DNA of 64,000 bases, from NCBI RefSeq assembly GCF_963678975.1, contig NC_089273.1, positions 1,817,501-1,881,500 on the forward strand, written 5' to 3'. The notes beneath the pieces were generated by a model. The model searched no databases. It was not told where the DNA came from and worked only from the letters and a program-made list of their open reading frames with translations. The stretch is from Dysidea avara (Eukaryota; Porifera; Demospongiae; Dictyoceratida; Dysideidae). This document shows, in pieces, positions 43,160 through 53,688 of this stretch (the first letter of the stretch is position 1; each line of letters opens with the position of its first letter). Made by a program: the position numbers and the translations under genes.

Positions 43160-44540
43160 ATCGTTAGATATGCATGATACGTATTATCATGACAGGATCA
43201 CTGGTAATGGAGGTCTTTGATAGTAGAATAGAATAAAGATGATATTGCTTTCTACCAGTTAGAAGTAGTAAACATGAAACTTTTCTGGGAAAATACAAGG
43301 TGCAGTCTTTGTGAAATAGCAAAGAATGATTATGTCTGGTATGATATTGTGAATGGCAGCGACCAAACTGAATTATCAAAGGAATACATTTGACTTGTTG
43401 ATATTGGTGAAACATTAGACAAGAGGACTGGAATTAAATGAGTTTCTTAAATGGTCATGCAGTACTGAGATACACATAATAATATGTACATGGTCAAACT
43501 TAGATAGTTACTTGCACATCCACACTGTCCTGTTTGTATATGTTCCAGCAGATGCAATGACTGCTGACAAAGTGGAGGACCCCACACAGGAAGGACATAA
43601 TGCAAGTGAGATAAGACTAATACATCTAACAGTAACTATAGCAGGTCAGCATTCAGACAATGTTTGTGACAACTAATAAGTTAAAGATGGTACGACATTT
43701 TCTTACAAGCTTGAGATACATGGTAGGTTCATGGTAGGTGCATGATAGCTTACAGCCAAAAATGACACACTCAAGTACTTTTGGTTATGCACTGATTTCA
43801 GGTTAGAATTATCTACTACTGATATGATGAAAATGTGTTAGGACCAAATTCGAATCGCGTGACACGTTTTTGCAGTTTAATCTCATTTTACTGCTAGTGA
43901 TCCAGTTATGTATCAGATGTAATTGTGTGTTAAACTGCTGCGATGGGAGGAGTAGCTCCACTACAAATAAATGTTGTATCCAATATACTGGCCCATATCA
44001 GTAACCTGAAAATGTCAATCAATCATATATATCAAGAATAACAATGGTCCCAGTACATTGCCTTGAGGAATCCCACCTTTCATTTCTCTCCATTCTGAAA
44101 CTTATAACAACGCTTATGATCTCTATCACTTAAATAGTTTTGAAGGTAGTACAGAAATTGTAACACCAAGATTGTTGATTCTTTCCAATAGTATAAACAG
44201 TGGTCAAGGGAGTCAAACGCTTTACAAAGGTCAAGAAAAGCAGCACACACTACTTTCCCTTCATCTATATGATGTACAACATAAAGCAAGATGTCCTCTG
44301 CTGATTTCCTACAACAAAAAGCACCTTGGTGTGCATAAAGTAACTTGTTTTGCTCCAAGTATCAACTAAACTGAATTGACACAATCTTTTCTAATGCTTT
44401 GACAAGGACAGGAATCACAGATATGGGCCTATAATTGCTGAGGTCATCACAATCACCTCCCTTGTGAACTGCAGTTATAAGTTATTATTTCCACCCAGTT
44501 GGAACTATACTGTCTTTCAGTAATTGGTTAATTAATAATT
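43160..44540 (-). pseudogene. CR1-like LINE fragment, copy 1
   Basis: Minus strand, across several frames: finger segment with NYRPISVIPVLVKALEKIV (about 44450-44390), then HQGAFCCRKSAEDILLYVV and FLDLCKAFDSLDH (44300-44210), a palm remnant, the C-terminal LSHLHYVLPVWGPPL (about 43610-43570) and a decayed tail near 43400-43170. Compared with copy 2 the segment with the Asp-Asp box is shorter and more broken. It is part of a larger tandem duplication with 48183-49505. Confidence 0.8.
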
Positions 44541-44624
44541 TAGCAATCATGCTCCATCATTCTATATACCTGGACTATAGCAGTTTAACTAGTGTGACTG
44601 TTTATTGTAGTACTGTCCTCTGCT

Positions 44625-44960
44625 GATTTTCCACACCTTGGTGTGGATGAAGTAATTTGTTTTGCTCCAAGTATCAACTAAACTGAATTGACACAATCTT
44701 TTCTAATGCTTTCACAAGGACAGGAATCACAGATATGGGCCTATAAATGTTCAGGTCGTCACAATCATCACCCACAGTGAACTATAAGAGACTGTTTCCA
44801 ACCAGTTGGAACTACTGTACACTGTCTTTCAGTAATTGGTTAAATAATTTAGCAATCGTCCTCCATTATTCTACCTGACTAGAGCAGTTTAACTAGTGTG
44901 ACTGTTTATTGTACAATATGGTAGTACTGTATGAGTCACAAATAAAAAATAAAATAAAAC
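44625..44960. repeat. Partial tandem repeat of the LINE 5' part and its flank
   Basis: Bases from CTCTGCTGATTTTCC to the AGCAGTTTAACTAGTGTGAC block repeat about 330 bases lying immediately before (44290-44620). Copy 2 (49250-49560) has the segment only once, so this is a later event in copy 1. Confidence 0.7.
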
Positions 44961-45181
44961 AGAAACCAGCCTCACAATACCTTCATGGTGCCTTGGCTAT
45001 AATGGTTAAGTGTAGTCAAATCCAAAAGTGCCTTTAGTACAACCTAACTTTCTTCCTTTAGGGTAATATGTACTTTTTTTGGAATTTCTGTTGCATTTTC
45101 TTCCAGTTTTAACCAACATAACTATACCTCTAGTGTTAACAGGTAAACATGTCATTCCCAAAATTATACTGACACAATCAC

Positions 45182-46563
45182 TAGGGCTATACCTATATTG
45201 ATATTACATCGGTATCCGTACCAATATAATTATTACAAGTGTCAGTATTGGTCAATTGGAAGTCTACGTATTAGTTAGAATGGGTCAACAAGGTTTTTAT
45301 GCTATTTAGAGACCCAAGGACAATGTGGGTGGGGCTATGAACAAACTTAATTACCAAGGCCCGTAGCCAAGCCCACACTATCTGAGGGGCCCTAATAGAT
45401 TAGCAGACCCACTCCAAGCGACTTAGAAATTTTGGTTAGGAAAGAGTGAAAGAAAGTGGCAAACGGTGCGTGCTAGCATTGGAATTCTTAAGTAAAGCTT
45501 CCACTGTACCAGCATGACATCCAGGCACTACATGACAATAGTGCCAGTAACAAGTAGGTACAATTCTGGGCTAGAATGATGTTAACACCTAGACTAACTG
45601 AATGCTAATGATTCCTGAAAGTTAGTGGACATTTTTTTGGCTTTGCTGATTTTCATTTGATGAATGTAGTAAACAACCATAGGTGAGACCACAGGTTACT
45701 AACTAGTAACCACACCACAGGTTACTAACTAGTAACCACACCACAGGTTACTAACTAGTAACCACACCACAGGTTACTAACTAGTAACCACACCACAGGT
45801 TACTAACTAGTAACCACACCACAGGTTACTAACTAGTAACCACACCACAGGTTACTAACTAGTAACCACACCACAGGTTACTAACTAGTAACCACACCAC
45901 AGGTTACTAACTAGTAACCACACCACAGGTTACTAACTAGTAACCACACCACAGGTTACTAACTAGTAACCACACCACAGGTTACTAACTAGTAACCACA
46001 CCACAGGTTACTAACTAGTAACCACACCACAGATTTCTATTGAGATATCATAGAAATATTATGTAAAATTTTCTAAAACACAGATATTTCTCTTGAGTTA
46101 TATGCACCATTAAAAGTATAGTATACGTATGTAACATGAAAAGTGCCTTACTGGCCAAATCAACTTATAGTTGTCAAATGACTAAGTCCTTAACTAGCAC
46201 GAGTTGGCTTTGGTGTAAACTCATCAAGGTTTCTTTTCCTTTTCCTCGCTTTTTTTTTTTCCTTTTTGTATCACGTTTTGTTTTGGTGGTAGATATTTTT
46301 TGTGATTTGCACTTACAAAAAAAGACAAAACAACTTTTGTGAACACCAACAATTAAAAGGAGTACATTGTTGAAAAGCATAATAATTATGAATTGTAGTG
46401 ATTTAACACAGCCATAGTGGTCATCCTACATACTCTTATGCTGTAATGCATATCGGTTCAACATTAAGTATCGGCTGTGTTATATGACATAAAAAACCTG
46501 TACTGGAAATAGATAATAAATATTGGTATACCAGATGTAAAATGTGGTATTGGTACAGTCCTA
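45182..46563. mobile_element. hAT-like element enclosing a minisatellite
   Basis: TAGGGCTATACCTATA at the left is mirrored by the complement of TAGGACTGTACCAATA at the right (ending 46563). Subterminal CGGTATC and TACCAATA motifs resemble those of the other hAT-like ends in the window. No transposase remains. An 8-bp duplication is not evident. The right end also exists at 49797-49966, showing that the element was present before the surrounding segment was duplicated. Confidence 0.6.
45693..46030. repeat. 13-copy 26-bp array of hairpin units
   Basis: Thirteen units start at 45693 and every 26 bases to 46005 with no difference that I can see. Each consists of GGTTACTA, AC, TAGTAACC (perfect 8-bp inverted repeat with 2-base loop) plus the linker ACACCACA. 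There are no variable spacers. Confidence 0.95.
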
Positions 46564-47290
46564 TAACAGTAACAGGCACTGATTGGGGGGTAGGAGGGAG
46601 GGTGACAGGTTTACTAAAATGATTCTATAATCATAATGCTAATCATGAATAAATCTCTTTCATCACTATGTTAATGGATATTTTGCCAATATGAACTAAA
46701 TCTCTACATTGCATGCCAATCAGATTCCAACATGCAGTAATGAGACAATGGGCAGTATTAGCTACTACCAGGCAGAGGAGTTCTTGAAAGTAAAATATGG
46801 AATCTGCTTTAGGGATTATCAATAGTAAAACAGTTAGTACTGTTTCTCCATGTGTTTCATGGTCTTCTTTGCCTGGTTCAGTTAAAAATCTATCCTCAAT
46901 CGGCAAGAATCGCCATCAGTTCACTCGAATGTTTTACACTAATCTTGAGGGACTTGCTAAAAGCGACACTGGACCATATCAACTTATAGATTAATGGACA
47001 CATTTTACAAGACTAGAGCCCACAGTGTTTACAAACCTCAAAGATACTGTATCTTCTTCTCTAAAACATTATGCAAATTTACACCCCTGTGTTTCAACTG
47101 TCATAACTTGACGAAGTAGTATCTATTCTTTGTGATGTCAGCATTCCGAAAATCTTCATTACAAGGCTGTGTGACCTTCCATATATGAGTTATCAATTGA
47201 TCAAAATTAATAGCCACTATAGTGGCTTATGTGGATTTTGTGCATGCATTTTTTTGTAAAGTTTTTTGTGGCTTTAAGAGTTAATAGTGA
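46564..47290 (+). repeat. Segmental duplication right flank, copy 1
   Basis: Matches 49964-50720 almost base for base apart from small indels. A plus-strand frame from 46797 (SSLPGSVKNLSSIGKNRHQF, then SDTGPYQL) has a counterpart at 50240-50506 in copy 2. Here it meets a stop at 46992-46994 where copy 2 reads on. The shared frame might be an old exon; no family recognised. Confidence 0.65.
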
Positions 47291-48182
47291 AAAACATAAT
47301 ATTATAGGGAATTATAGCTATACAACACACACACAATTGAACTTGACTTTTCACCATGAATGGATGGCCATACCAATACACTACACATTCACACCACAGC
47401 CATACTACTGAGTTATTTGGACTGCTTTTCATGAGTGGATTTATAGAGATGTGTGCCAGTCACTGGGAATGCTCTGGCTCCTTTAACTGTCACTGGCAAG
47501 ATACTAGAGGCATAGACACTTTGGAGAGTTGCCTAGATGTAATTTTTTTCAAATAGAGTGTTACAGGTACTGTAATCTTTAGAGCTGGTATTTAGGCATA
47601 TAGGGAATTGCCCTCCTAACACACATAATGGTATGCTTGTGTTACAGATACTATCATGGAAAATCATGGTTATATCAATAACTAGTTTGCTGTGGGCTAA
47701 AGACAATGTTTGAGTGGTCTAAATTTCAAACTCATAGTTTTTGACTTCGCTAAAATTGAAATGTTTATAATTATTTACATATCTCACAATCTATTGATCT
47801 GCATACGTCGACAGTTTTATCACAATTAGGTCATATTATTTGTCAATAAAATGTCTATCAATTATTATTATTATTAGACCATTAACATTGATATTTCAGC
47901 TGTAAACATTCTTTCTTCTCTCAGCTGGTTGTTGTACTAAAGTATTTCATATCAATTTGACTTATTATAGTTTAAACTCCATGTAATCAGCTAGGGCCAA
48001 TCTTCCTTGCAGGAGTAACAACATACAACTACACTAAAAATATACAGTACAGATATTAGCTGAACAAAAATAAAGCTACAAGTGAGAACAACTGGACATA
48101 CTGTGTATATAAAATACAATTACAAAACAGACTACAAACACAAGCTAATTATTACAAGTCATTAAGTAGATTAGCATGATAT
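47291..48182. other. Spacer between the two segmental copies
   Basis: A+T-rich; a TTATTATTATTA run near 47864. No gene or repeat border. Confidence 0.35.
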
Positions 48183-49505
48183 TATCATGGCAGGATCACT
48201 GGTAATGGAGGTCTTTGATAGTAGGATGGAAGGAAGATGGTATCGTATGCCACCAGTGAGAAGCAGTAAACCTGAAGGTGTAGCCTCTGTGAATCAATGA
48301 AATGATCATTTGTCCTAATATTATACTGAGAATGGCAGTGATCAACTGAATCAAAGGTAACAAAGGAATACATTTGACTTGTTGATATTGGTGAAACATT
48401 AGACAAGAGGACTGTTATGGTCAGTACTGGGATACATATGTATGTACATTAGACAGTTACTTGCACATCCACACTGTCCTGTTTTGTATACGTTCCAGCC
48501 AATACAAGGACTGCTGACAAAGTGGAGGACCCCACACAGGAAGGACATAATACAAGTGAGATAAGACTAATATAACAAACAGTAACTATGTATAGCAAGT
48601 CAGCATTCAGACAATGTTTGTGACCACTAAAATGATAGTATGACATTTTCTTACAAACTTGAGATACATGGTAGGTTCATGATAACATACAGTCAAAAAC
48701 AACACACACAAGTACTTTTGTTTATGTACTGATTTCAGGTTAGAATTATCTACTACTGATATGATGAAAACTTTTTAGAACCAAATTTGAACTACGTGAC
48801 ACATTTTGCCAGTTTAATCTCATGTTACTGTTAGTGATCCAGTTATGTATCAGATCTAACTGTGTGTTCATGGAAGCTGCTGTAATGGAAGGAGTAGTTC
48901 CATGCACTACAAATAAATGTTGTATTATCAACATACTGGCCCATATCAGTAACCTGTAAAGGTAGATCATTCATGATGTATACCAACAATAACAATTGTC
49001 CCAGTACATTGCCTTGAGGAATCCCACCTTTCATTTCTCTCTGTTCTGAAGACTTATAACAGCACTTATGATCTCTATCACTTAAATAGTTTAGAAACCA
49101 AGATAGTACAGAAGTTGTAACACCAAGATTTGTAGATTCTTTCCAATAGTAAACAGTGGTCAAGGGAGTCAAACGCTTTACGAAGGTCAAGAAAAGCAGC
49201 ACACACTACTTTCCCTCCTCTATATGATGTACAGCATGAAGCAAGATGTTCTCTGCTGATTTTCCACAACAAAAAGCACCTTAGTGTGGATGAAGTAATT
49301 TGTTTTGCTCCAAGTATCAACTAAACTGAATTGACACAATCTTTTCTAATGTTTTGACGAGGACAGGAATCACAGATATGGGCCTATAATTGCTGAGGTC
49401 ATCACAATCATCACCCTTGCGAACTGCGGTTATAAGAGACTATTTCCAACCAGTTGGAACTACTGTACACTGTCTTTCAATAATTGGTTAAATAATTAGC
49501 AATCG
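48183..49505 (-). pseudogene. CR1-like LINE fragment, copy 2
   Basis: Minus strand: finger segment near 49430-49330, FLDLRKAFDSLDH (about 49195), SWFLNYLSDRDHKC, GIPQGNVLGQLLLLVYI (about 49025-48975) and an active-site box read as YVDN instead of the catalytic Tyr-Ala-Asp-Asp. The VWGPP C-terminal segment lies near 48530 and a tail with a WHTIPSS box at 48255-48210. Frameshifts separate the parts. The mutated Asp-Asp box alone would kill the enzyme. Confidence 0.85.
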
Positions 49506-49796
49506 TCCTCCATTATTCTACCTGACTAGAGCAGTTTAACTAGTGTGACTGTTTATCGTACAATATGGTAGTACTGTATGAGTCACAAATAAAAAATAAA
49601 ATATAACAGAAACCAGCTTCACAATACCTTCATGGTGCCTTGGCTATAATGGTTAAGTATAATCAAATCCAAAAGTGCCTTTAGTACAACCTGACATGCT
49701 TCCTTTAGGATGCTACGAATTTTATTATTATTATTTTTTTAATTTCTATTGCATTTCTTACAGTTTTCATCAAGATAACTATACTTATACTGTTAA
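49506..49796. repeat. LINE-flank repeat, copy 2
   Basis: Same block as 44870-45130 and 39655-39880. It runs directly into the right part of the hAT-like element through the shared TTAACA, where copy 1 has 1.27 kb more. Confidence 0.7.
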
Positions 49797-50720
49797 CACA
49801 GCCATAGTGATCATCCTACATACTCTTATGCTGTAATGTATATCGGTTCAACTTTAAGTATCGCCTGTGTTATATGACATAAAAAAAACTTGTACTGGAA
49901 ATAGACAATAAATATTGGATATCAGTACCGGATGTAAAATGTGGTATTGGTACAGTCTTATAACAGTAACAGGCACTGATTGGGGGGTAGGAGGGAGGGT
50001 GACGGGTTTACTAAAATGATTCTATAATCATAATGCTAATCATGAATAAATCTCTTTCATCACTATGTTAATGCAGATTTTGTCAATATGAACTAAATCC
50101 CTACATTGCATGCCGATCAGATTCCAACATGCAGTAATGAGACAATGGGCAGTATTAGCGCAGAGGAGTTCTTGAAAGCAAAATATGGGGTCTGCTTTAG
50201 GGATTATCAATAATAAAACAGTTAGTACTGTTTCTCCATGTGTTTCATGGTCTTCTTCATCTGGTTTCAGTTAAAAATCTATCCTCAATCAGCAAGAATC
50301 GCCATCAGCTCACTCGAACATTTCACACTAATCTTGAGGGACTTGCTGAAAGCGACACTGGACCATATCAACTTGTAAATCGACGGACACATTTTAGAAG
50401 ACTAGAGCCCACAATGTTTATAAACCTCAAAGATACTGTATCTTCTTCTCTAAAACATTATGCAAATTTACACTCGTGTTTCAACCAGCATAACTTGGCA
50501 AAGTAGTATTAGAATCGGTAAAACTTTGACACCATTTATTCTTTGTGAAGCCAGCATTTCAAACATCTTAATTACAAGTATGTGTGACCTTCCGTATATG
50601 AGTTATCAATCAATCAATATCAATGTCCACCATAGCGGCTTCTGTAGATGCAGTTCATGTATTTTTTTGTACAGTTTTATGTGGCTTTAAGGGTTAATAG
50701 TGAAAAACATATAATGGGAA
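49797..50720 (+). repeat. Segmental duplication right part, copy 2
   Basis: 49797-49966 is the right end of the hAT-like element; 49967-50720 equals 46564-47290. The frame 50240-50506 is open for 88 residues here (NLSSISKNRHQLTRTFH, LEPTMFINLKDTVSSSLKHY) and is the better preserved of the two copies. Origin unknown. Confidence 0.7.
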
Positions 50721-50903
50721 TTATAGCTATAATCTTTAAGGTAATGTTTCTTTTTGTGGAGCATGTGATCAATAGATGAGATAGTTCACATTCACTTAAT
50801 CATTACAGTAGACCTAACCTATAATACTCCTACATATCACATAACACAGAAAGGAATGTGTAGTATGTCCACTGTTATAACCACTGGTCATGATCAGCCT
50901 GTA

Positions 50904-51397
50904 GTGGCGGATACAGGGGGGTTGTAATGGTTTCAGCTGAAACCCCCTCTGAAAATGGTGCACACACCCCAAATTTATATACGATTCGTGTGGGTGATAA
51001 AATCACCAACAGTTATACATAGTGTATTACATTGGGACCTTTTATTACTGGCCAAACATTGTACTTTTGCCTTTGAAATCAGTGAAAAAGCTATTACAAC
51101 GTTTAAACGTGTTAAGCGCCTCTAAAAGTAATTGTCGTTTTAATGAGTACAAGCATAGACAAAACTTTCTGCGAAGGCCAGATTCAAGTATGAAACAATG
51201 TTGTAGAGTGATTTTTACTGATTCATTGCTAGCTAGTTTATAGATCTAAGTAGCCACCAGGCCACTGAGCTATCCAGACTGAGTTAACATTCACCCCAGC
51301 TGGACTAGCTATGCACTTCTCAGTCTGGGATCACAGTTATTGAAACTGAACTTCCTGAACCTGTAACCCACTCTGAAAATTCCTAGATCTGCCACTG
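50904..51397 (-). mobile_element. 494-bp hAT-like MITE
   Basis: Ends: TAGTGGCGGATACAGG at left and the complement of CAGTGGCAGATCTAGG at right; GCCTGTA occurs at both borders (50897-50903 and 51398-51404) as a candidate target duplication of seven or eight bases. The inner sequence matches the truncated copy at 8193-8573 in the opposite orientation. Confidence 0.7.
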
Positions 51398-51404
51398 GCC
51401 TGTA

Positions 51405-52251
51405 CTGGGATACAGCTACATATGTGCATAAGAGCTATCATGTTACTGTGTGCTTCACTGTACAAGCTAGACAACAACATTGTCAGCTCTTTCTCTGATT
51501 TAAATATTAAGACATTCAGGGCTCTCAACTTAAAATCTGGACCCAGTGCCTGCTATTAAATAGTCATTATACTCACTATAATTATCTGATTATTTCATAA
51601 GACAAGTGCAATGTGATTAAATTCCCGAGTTTTCTCCTGTATACTGATCTTTTACTAGCTGTTATACCTATCTGCATAGATAGCAGTTTTTAACACGTCA
51701 GGACCGGAAATTGTACGTACCTAAGTCGCCTCACCCGAGGACACAACACGAACGAATCAACACTTCATCATAATATACTACACAACACACACAAACACCT
51801 GGTGATTATCAGCTATCGATGAGGACAGCGACTACTCAGGCAGTCAGGCTAAGGCAAATCACGCTACTGGTGTAGGTAATATACGGAGGGTGTACGGCGA
51901 TTGATGGATACTCGTGTGGAATTGAAGCTGGCAGGCAAAATGGTTATTAACAGGAACGCAGCATAAGGAGCTAGAGTAGGAGCGATACCAAAAATGATCA
52001 TGTGTGGTAAGTGTTTGTGATGTGTTTGTACGGGATGTATAATCCTCCAGTTGGTCTGTTATGTTTTGTTAGCCCACCTGGAGTAGTCTCAAGTCTCAAA
52101 CCGCGGGCCACTTTTTTTTCACTTTGTCATTGTTTCTCCGTACCCAAATGATAAAGAGAAAAGGTGGTCTGGTCACGCGAAACTATTAAGTACTCTCGTT
52201 CATAAGGCAACTATTTGTGATGATTTTCAGTTAAGATTTACGAAGTGTATA
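51405..52251. other. Unassigned DNA; second copy of the 42640 block
   Basis: 51650-51960 is the second copy of the block at 42640-42990. Shortly after it, AAAAATGATCATGTGTG followed by GTAAGTG (51990) would suit a start exon with donor, but no partner exon was found. Confidence 0.35.
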
Positions 52252-52692
52252 TTTAGCCGGTACCGGTTTGCAAACACTAACGGCTATTGTTCCGGCACTA
52301 GTAGGTTGCCCCGAGCATTCAACTTTAGGGCACGCGTCTAGTAGGTTGCCCCGAGCATTCAACTTTAGGGATGCGAAAAGTAGTTCCTTAGCGTTAGGGG
52401 TAGGCTAGGGTTCAGCTTTGGTTTCTTCTTCACATAGAAGTCACTTCAGTCGGATGTTTATAACGTAGAAACTAAATAATATTACTAGCTGCAGCACCGG
52501 TGGTATAATCGTTACAAACATTGCTTATGAGTACGGATGCCCGGGTTCGAACCCCCGCTTATACAACTTTTTTTTTTCGTTTTCTTAGGTTTTTTGTACA
52601 AGTTTTTTTTAATGCACGTAACATTCTAAGTATTATACCCTCCACTGCCGGCAAAATAGCCGGCAAAACAGTGTAACCGGTACCGGCTCTAT
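52252..52692. mobile_element. MITE-like element with CCGGTACCGG ends
   Basis: AGCCGGTACCGGTTTGC near 52256 and its approximate complement near 52675-52690 (CCGGTACCGGCT) face each other, with further GCCGGCAAAA copies at the right. A tRNA-like sequence and a 36-38-base direct duplication (52298-52373, TAGGTTGCCCCGAGCATTCA) lie between. Target duplication unclear. Confidence 0.5.
52495..52577 (+). repeat. tRNA-like sequence with Pol III terminator
   Basis: TGGTATAATCG (52501-52511) fits box A, GGGTTCGAACC (52543-52553) is an exact box B, and ten T follow at 52568-52577. The T stem pairs with one mismatch, but no acceptor stem closes it. SINE head or tRNA pseudogene rather than an active tRNA. 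Confidence 0.6.
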
Positions 52693-52720
52693 ATAATCTG
52701 CCTAAGATTTAAAAAGTGTT

Positions 52721-53688
52721 AACTGGCTACGATTACGCATTACGACGACACCCACTACCTACCTAGGTTTGCCCCCCATGCTGGGTAAGGGATTGCTCGT
52801 TACTGCACGCCCACGGCCTCCCCAACGGCTCACGTGACCTCAGTAGGCTTGGGTGAGACACGTCGGCGTCAGTGCCCACTGTACCCAACACCAGTCACAG
52901 TGTATTGCCTAAGCACAATACACTGGAATTCAGACATACCCCTGGGAGAGGAGAGGTGGGAGAAAACTAGTTCGCACTTCTGCTCGTGTATGCTTATTGT
53001 TCCGTTCACGTGATGCCGGATAGCCTGCCGCCATTTCCGTCCTCTATCTCCGTGACACTTTAAAGAACTGGGCTACGATCGGCCAGTTAACCTGGGTTAA
53101 ACTGCGTCTAACCCTCATTTAACTGGCTACGATTACGCATTACGATGACACTCACTACCTACCTAGGTTTGCCCCCCATGCTGGGTAAGGGATTGCTCGT
53201 TACTGCACGCCCACGGCCTCCCCAACGGTTCACGTGACCTCAGTAGGCTTGGGTGAGACACGTGGGCGTCAGTGCCCACTGTACCCAACACCAGTCACAG
53301 TGTATTGCCTAAGCACAATACACTGGAATTCAGACATACCCCTGGGAGAGGAGAGGTGGGAGAAAACTAGTTCGCACTTCTGCTCGTGTATGCTTATTGT
53401 TCCGTTCACGTGATGCCGGACAGCCTGCCGCCATTTCCGTCCTCTATCTCCGTGACACTTTAAAGAACTGGGCTACGATCGGCCAGTTAACCTGCGTTAA
53501 ACTGCGTCTAACCCTCATTTAACTGGCTACGATTACGCATTACGATGACACTCACTACCTACCTAGGTTTGCCCCCCATGCTGGGTAAGGGATTGCTCGT
53601 TACTGCACGCCCACGGCCTCCCCAACGGCTCACGTGACCTCAGTAGGCTTGGGTGAGACACGTGGGCGTCAGTGCCCACTGTACCCAG
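52721..53688. repeat. 400-bp tandem repeat, 2.4 units
   Basis: Units start at 52721, 53121 and 53521, exactly 400 bases apart, with only a handful of substitutions. The third breaks off after 168 bases at GTGCCCACTGTACCCA. Read on the minus strand each full unit contains a start in good context (GGAAATGGCGGCAGG) and the first 24 codons of the small ORF at 58391-58146. Part of the unit (offsets 243-400) reappears alone at 58318-58476. Confidence 0.9.

Noticed and set aside
43548-43600. Plus-strand exon with good splice sites and an ATG (MTADKVEDPTQEGHNA)
   Set aside because: It is the complement of the LINE C-terminal segment LSHLHYVLPVWGPPL, present also at 48490-48545 where the ATG is lost.
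45693-46030. CRISPR-like array
   Set aside because: Whole 26-bp units are identical, with no variable spacers and no cas genes, in animal DNA: a minisatellite.
46136-46380. Opposing 68-residue ORFs
   Set aside because: Low-complexity Lys/Phe-rich translations of a T-rich tract inside the hAT-like element.
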